Positions 60,358-64,000 of a stretch of DNA of 64,000 nucleotides are shown here, in pieces. Each line of letters starts with the position of its first letter. Positions within the stretch are counted from its first letter, which is position 1. The position numbers and the translations under genes were made by a program. This DNA comes from JANLTP01 sp031363055 (GTDB lineage Bacteria > Pseudomonadota > Gammaproteobacteria > Burkholderiales > Burkholderiaceae_E): positions 1-64,000 of the forward strand of contig JANLTP010000097.1 in assembly GCA_031363055.1 (NCBI GenBank), in the 5' to 3' direction. The notes beneath the pieces are model-generated. The model was given only the letters and a program-made list of their open reading frames with translations. It ran no database searches and was not told the origin of the DNA.

Positions 60358-62826
60358 TCAAAAACTGCGCCAGTCGCCCAACTGCTCAAACGCATGGGCT
60401 GCCCGATAAATCGTTGATTCGGCATAGTGCTTGCCGATCAACTGCAAGCCGATCGGCAAGCCCTGGCTCATGCCGCACGGAATCGACATCGCCGGATGGC
60501 CCGTCACATCGAACGGCGCAGTGTTGCCAATCATCTCAAAGGCTCGTTGGCAATACAGCGCGAGTGGCGCGTCCGGCGCCGGTAGCGGCGTCGCTTTCAT
60601 CGGCACTGTCGGCATCAGCAGCAGATCGTAGCGCGACAACACATCGTCATAGGACTGCTTGAGCACCCGCACCAGATTCTGTGATTTGGCGTAGAAGTGG
60701 CCGCGATAGTAGCGAATGAAATATTCGCCGGCAAACATCGACACCTTGAGCGAGCGCGACAGCTCATTGGCGCGAGCCCGCCAATTGGCGTGGGCATCGA
60801 GCAAGCTGGTGGTGTAGAGGCCCTTCCAGTTAAAGCCCATACCGTTGCCATGCATCATTTGCGCTTGCAGGCCTTCCAAAGCAATCGGCGTCCAGATGGC
60901 GACACCGTCGCGATGCATTGGAATGGAGACTTCATCGATGATGGCACCGAGCTCGCGCAGCCGCTCAACCGCGCGGCGCACTTTGGCATCGACATCCGAC
61001 TCGCTGTTTTCGTGGTTGAAGCCCTCGGTGATAACGGCCATACGCATGCCCGCAACACCACGACCCAGCGCGGCCGTGTACTTGTCGACACGCACATCAT
61101 ATTGCCGAGGATCCAGGCCGTCGGCGCCGGCAATGACTTCGAGCAGCAGAGCATTGTCAGCGACTGTCGTGGTCATCGGGCCGGCGTGATCAATGGTGTT
61201 CTCGATCGGCATGACGCCGGTGTACGGCACCAAGCCGTGGGTGGCTTTCATGCCATAACAGCCCGAGAAACTGGCGGGCATGCGGATTGACCCACCCTGA
61301 TCGCCACCGATGCCCATTTCGATTTCACCCGAGCCAACGATCGCGCCGGTTCCACAGGACGAGCCGCCGGCCGAGTACCCGATCTTGTACGGGTTGTGAA
61401 CTGGACCATAGTGGGTGGTGTGGCTGCTGCCCGACAGACAGAAATGCTCGCAGTGCGCCTTGCCAACGATCGTGCCGCCCGCATCGAGGATTCGGGTGAC
61501 CAGCGTCGCGTCGAGGTCGGGTACGTAACCTTCAAGCGTTGACGAGCCGTTCATCATCGGCACGCCGGCCAGGCAGACATTGTCCTTCAGAACCACCCGT
61601 TTGCCTTGCAGCGGACCGTAGGGCGCGCCCTTGATATCGGTCTTTACATACCAGGCATTGAGCGGATTCTCCGATGCCTTCGGCTTGTGGCCCGGTGTGC
61701 GCGGGTAACGCACCGGCGGCAGGTTATCGGATAACTGCGCGATCCGATCGTAGGACTTGAAGGTGCCTTCCATGACTTCGAGATACTCGCCCACCTCGTG
61801 GTCGGACATGCTCATGTTCAACGAGGCGACGATCTCTTTCATTTGCGCGAGACTGGGCCGCTTGACGATAGACATACTTCCCCCTGAGGGCACAATATTC
61901 GATGACGGACGGGATTCGGAATAACGGGCACTGGCTGGCGATTCGTGCGGCTGGGATTGAGGCGGCTGCGACTGATGCGCCGTCGATTGGCGCAACGAAC
62001 CGCCAGCGGGCGATGCGCTCGTAGTTCCACGATTAATTCGTGCAACACCCATGCCAAGCAACTCCGCCATGGCACCCGCGCGTACTTCGGATGCCACCAT
62101 TTCGCGCACGATCAGGCCGCGCTCGAGCGCCACGATGCGGTCAGCCACATCGAGCACCAGATCGAGGTTCTGCTCGACGATCAGCATCGACAAACCGGTA
62201 CTGTCGCGCAGCTTGGCCAAAATCTGGCCGATCTCCTGAACGATCGATGGTTGTATGCCCTCCGAGGGCTCATCGAGCAACAGCAACCAGGGACTCGGCA
62301 TCAGCGCACGCGCAAGCGCCAGAATCTGCTGCTCACCGCCCGACAAGGCGCCGCCGCGCCGCTCCAGCAGAACGTTCAGTCGCGGAAAGGTGTCCAGCAC
62401 ACGCGTCAGCGACTGTTCCTCGGTCTCGCCGCTATCGGCCGACCAGGCAAGCCGCAAATTGTCACGCGCCGACAGGCCAGGCAAAATGCCGCGGCCCTGC
62501 GGTACATAGCCTATACCGAGGCGACTGCGAATATGCGCGGGCGTACCGGTGACGTCGACGCTATCCACCAGGATGCGCCCGGCCGTGGTCGGCATCAGCC
62601 CCATGATGGACTTGAGCAAGGTACTCTTGCCCATGCCGTTATGCCCAACGATGCCGATCGCCTCGCCTTCAAACAGCTTGAGCGAAATTCCATGCAACAC
62701 GGGCACGTGTCCGTAGCCGGCCCGCAGTTCACTGACCTCCAACACCGCATCGCGAGACGCCGGGTCTGCCGACCGACTACTGACTTCGTCTGGCTTATGG
62801 TCAACATGGCTTGTGCCGGATTTCAT
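60358..62826 (-). CDS. LivF/UrtE-like ABC ATPase fused in frame to an amidase
   Basis: 822 residues. Residues about 28-265 are a branched-chain/urea-type ABC ATPase: Walker A GHNGMGKST, Q-loop YVPQGRGILPGLSA, signature LSGGEQQILALARAL, Walker B LLLLDEPSEGIQ. A Ser/Pro/Gln-rich linker (about 270-317) leads to a full amidase-signature enzyme (318-822): catalytic Lys in RVVLKDNVCLAG, Ser-cisSer in SAGGSSCGTGAIVGSG and DQGGSIRMPASFSGCYG. Met 318 (ATG 61875) is preceded by AGGGGGAAG, so the amidase may also be made alone (505 residues, normal family length). The operon overlap with the LivG-like gene is 4 nt. The fusion links import and hydrolysis of an amide or urea derivative. Confidence 0.9.
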   Translation of the reverse strand: MKSGTSHVDHKPDEVSSRSADPASRDAVLEVSELRAGYGHVPVLHGISLKLFEGEAIGIVGHNGMGKSTLLKSIMGLMPTTAGRILVDSVDVTGTPAHIRSRLGIGYVPQGRGILPGLSARDNLRLAWSADSGETEEQSLTRVLDTFPRLNVLLERRGGALSGGEQQILALARALMPSPWLLLLDEPSEGIQPSIVQEIGQILAKLRDSTGLSMLIVEQNLDLVLDVADRIVALERGLIVREMVASEVRAGAMAELLGMGVARINRGTTSASPAGGSLRQSTAHQSQPPQSQPHESPASARYSESRPSSNIVPSGGSMSIVKRPSLAQMKEIVASLNMSMSDHEVGEYLEVMEGTFKSYDRIAQLSDNLPPVRYPRTPGHKPKASENPLNAWYVKTDIKGAPYGPLQGKRVVLKDNVCLAGVPMMNGSSTLEGYVPDLDATLVTRILDAGGTIVGKAHCEHFCLSGSSHTTHYGPVHNPYKIGYSAGGSSCGTGAIVGSGEIEMGIGGDQGGSIRMPASFSGCYGMKATHGLVPYTGVMPIENTIDHAGPMTTTVADNALLLEVIAGADGLDPRQYDVRVDKYTAALGRGVAGMRMAVITEGFNHENSESDVDAKVRRAVERLRELGAIIDEVSIPMHRDGVAIWTPIALEGLQAQMMHGNGMGFNWKGLYTTSLLDAHANWRARANELSRSLKVSMFAGEYFIRYYRGHFYAKSQNLVRVLKQSYDDVLSRYDLLLMPTVPMKATPLPAPDAPLALYCQRAFEMIGNTAPFDVTGHPAMSIPCGMSQGLPIGLQLIGKHYAESTIYRAAHAFEQLGDWRSF

Positions 62827-63548
62827 TTGGCTCGAGTCCCGATGTATACCTCGCGAACCTTGGCGTCGGACAACACCGCATCGGGTTCACCCTCCATCAA
62901 AATGGCGCCTTGATGCATCACGGTGATGCGCCCACCCAGCATCCGTACAAACTGCATGTCATGATCCACCACAATGACCGTTGCCTTCTGATTGATGCGA
63001 TGAATCACGTCGACCAGTCGATCCGACTCGCCGCCGGTGATACCGGCGGCCGGCTCATCAAGCAACACCAGCCAAGGCTTCTGAATCGTCACCAGGCCGA
63101 GCTCAACCATCTGCCGTTGGCCGTGGGCAAGCTCCCCGACCGGGCGACGCAGCAACGGCATCAGCGCGAGCTCCTCGGCGACTTCCTCCAGCGCTGAATT
63201 GATCTCGCCGCGCGATCGAATTCGGGCGGCGGCCAACCAGAGATTTTCGTACACCGTCAGCCCGTTCATGACCGAAGGTACCTGGGTCTTGATACCAACG
63301 CCGAGGCGAACTATTTCATGCGAGCGCCAACCGGTGACGTCCTGACCACGAATCAACACCCGGCCGTTTTCATGATTCAGGCGCAACTGTCCGGTCAGAC
63401 ATTTGAAGAAGGTACTTTTACCAGCGCCGTTCGGTCCGATCAAACAGCGCAGCTCGCGCTCGCGCATCGAGAAGTTGACATTATTGACGGCCAGCACGCC
63501 ACCAAAACGCATCGACAGATCACGGGCTTCAACGACAGCTTCACTCAT
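62823..63548 (-). CDS. LivG/UrtD-like ABC ATPase
   Basis: 241 residues: LSMRFGGVLAVNNVNFSM, Walker A GPNGAGKST, FKCLTGQLRLNHENGRVL, VGIKTQVPSVMNGLTVYEN, signature region LAHGQRQMVELGLV (weaker than LSGGQ, as in UrtD), Walker B LVLLDEPAAGITG. It is closest to urea/short-amide transport ATPases such as UrtD. It overlaps both neighbours by 4 nt in a leftward operon. Confidence 0.92.
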   Translation of the reverse strand: MSEAVVEARDLSMRFGGVLAVNNVNFSMRERELRCLIGPNGAGKSTFFKCLTGQLRLNHENGRVLIRGQDVTGWRSHEIVRLGVGIKTQVPSVMNGLTVYENLWLAAARIRSRGEINSALEEVAEELALMPLLRRPVGELAHGQRQMVELGLVTIQKPWLVLLDEPAAGITGGESDRLVDVIHRINQKATVIVVDHDMQFVRMLGGRITVMHQGAILMEGEPDAVLSDAKVREVYIGTRAK

Positions 63549-64000
63549 CGAGAACCCGGCGCCCCGGAACCATTGGCTACCCGACGGCGGCGTTTGCCGT
63601 TGGTTTGACGCCGGCTGACGCGCGCTTGCTGATCACGTTGCCGCCAATGCGCGAAGGCTGGTGCGAAGCCCCTGGGAATCAGCAGCACGACCAATACCAG
63701 GATGGCGCCGAGAATCAGCGAGTTATCAATCAGGGTCTGTTGCCCGAGCAATATCTTGAGCATGCCCAGCAAGGCCGCTCCAATCATCGGACCGATCAAG
63801 GTGCCGAGTCCGCCAACGATGGTCCAGATAATGACCTCGGCCGATTGCCCGAGGCTGAACATTCCGGGCGTCACAATTTCGGCCCAGTTCGCAAACAGGC
63901 AGCCGGCCAGTCCGGCCATCGATGCGCTGATCGTGAAGATGGCCGTCTTGTAGGCTGGCGCGTTATAGCCCAGCAACTCGGCGCGCGCCTCGTTCTCACG
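63545..64000 (-). CDS. LivM/UrtC-like ABC permease, C-terminal part (runs off right edge)
   Basis: 152 codons of the C-terminal half are visible. RENEARAELLGYNAPAYKT is the conserved cytoplasmic loop, then FTISASMAGLAGCLFANWAE, IIWTIVGGLGTLIGPMIGAA, and a final helix LVVLLIPRGFAP. The tail is strikingly basic (RRQTNGKRRRRVANG). The N-terminus and the rest of the transporter (LivH/UrtB-like and binding protein) should lie beyond the window. Confidence 0.92.
   Translation of the reverse strand, partial: RENEARAELLGYNAPAYKTAIFTISASMAGLAGCLFANWAEIVTPGMFSLGQSAEVIIWTIVGGLGTLIGPMIGAALLGMLKILLGQQTLIDNSLILGAILVLVVLLIPRGFAPAFAHWRQRDQQARVSRRQTNGKRRRRVANGSGAPGSR

Overview
The window is a 64-kb piece of a moderately GC-rich proteobacterial chromosome, probably a betaproteobacterium. 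Pointers to Burkholderiales or a close relative are a Bug-type (tripartite tricarboxylate) solute-binding protein, the ThiO-S-G-E/ThiD layout, the NADH-dehydrogenase-like/SelD fusion, PxpBCA and CreA. This placement is an inference. No rRNA, tRNA, CRISPR array or intact mobile element was seen.

Layout. 1-9.2 kb: the N-terminus of a large DUF4347 surface protein, an epoxide-hydrolase-like enzyme with a GntR regulator, a decaying catabolic operon (broken SDR, intact di-haem peroxidase, two fragments), a ferredoxin/thiol-dioxygenase-like pair, an HEXXH protein, ArfB and an FKBP. 9.2-16.5 kb: SelD fusion, 5-oxoprolinase pxpBCA, CreA, GrpB, a YjbR/TfoX-like protein and a stand-alone TOPRIM protein. 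16.7-22.6 kb: a six-gene unit reading leftward, made of ECF sigma factor, anti-sigma factor, DUF4331 protein, small lipoprotein, TPR protein and HupE/UreJ-like membrane protein. 23-28.9 kb: diguanylate cyclase, an Xre/ParS antitoxin with a RES toxin interrupted by one amber codon, a frameshifted Bug protein, a Crp-like regulator, a twice-broken MerR regulator and a small DUF1579-like protein. 29.3-39.5 kb: thiamine genes thiOSGE and thiD, then a leftward operon (LuxE-like, LuxC-like, ABC ATPase, permease, THI5-like binding protein, SDR) preceded by a clear TPP riboswitch. 39.5-47.7 kb: VapBC, an ISL3 transposase relic that truncates an HTH antitoxin gene, several further broken genes, a LysR regulator, a TetR/oxidoreductase pair with two palindromic operators, and a DUF6151 protein. 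48-58.9 kb: aspartate-semialdehyde dehydrogenase, a hydantoin-type racemase divergent from a five-gene peptide-type ABC transporter with its GntR regulator, a transglutaminase-like protein and an N-formylglutamate-amidohydrolase-like protein. 59-64 kb: HicAB, an SDR, an ABC-ATPase fused in frame to an amidase, and a LivG/LivM-type transporter running off the right edge.

How the genes work together. The thiamine region makes the thiazole moiety (ThiO, ThiS, ThiG), phosphorylates HMP (ThiD) and joins the halves (ThiE). The riboswitch places the adjoining transporter and the LuxE/LuxC/SDR enzymes in the thiamine regulon. Acid activation, reduction to aldehyde and reduction to alcohol form a plausible three-step route for salvaging a carboxylated thiamine precursor, which I consider the most interesting new-looking system here. 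The sigma/DUF4331/HupE unit looks like a self-regulated envelope system of unknown function. The right-hand ABC/amidase operon probably imports and hydrolyses a small amide.

Two classes of dispersed palindromic repeat (about 110 bp and about 76 bp, two copies each) and at least ten broken genes, several broken by single in-frame stop codons, show that the accessory parts of this window are decaying.
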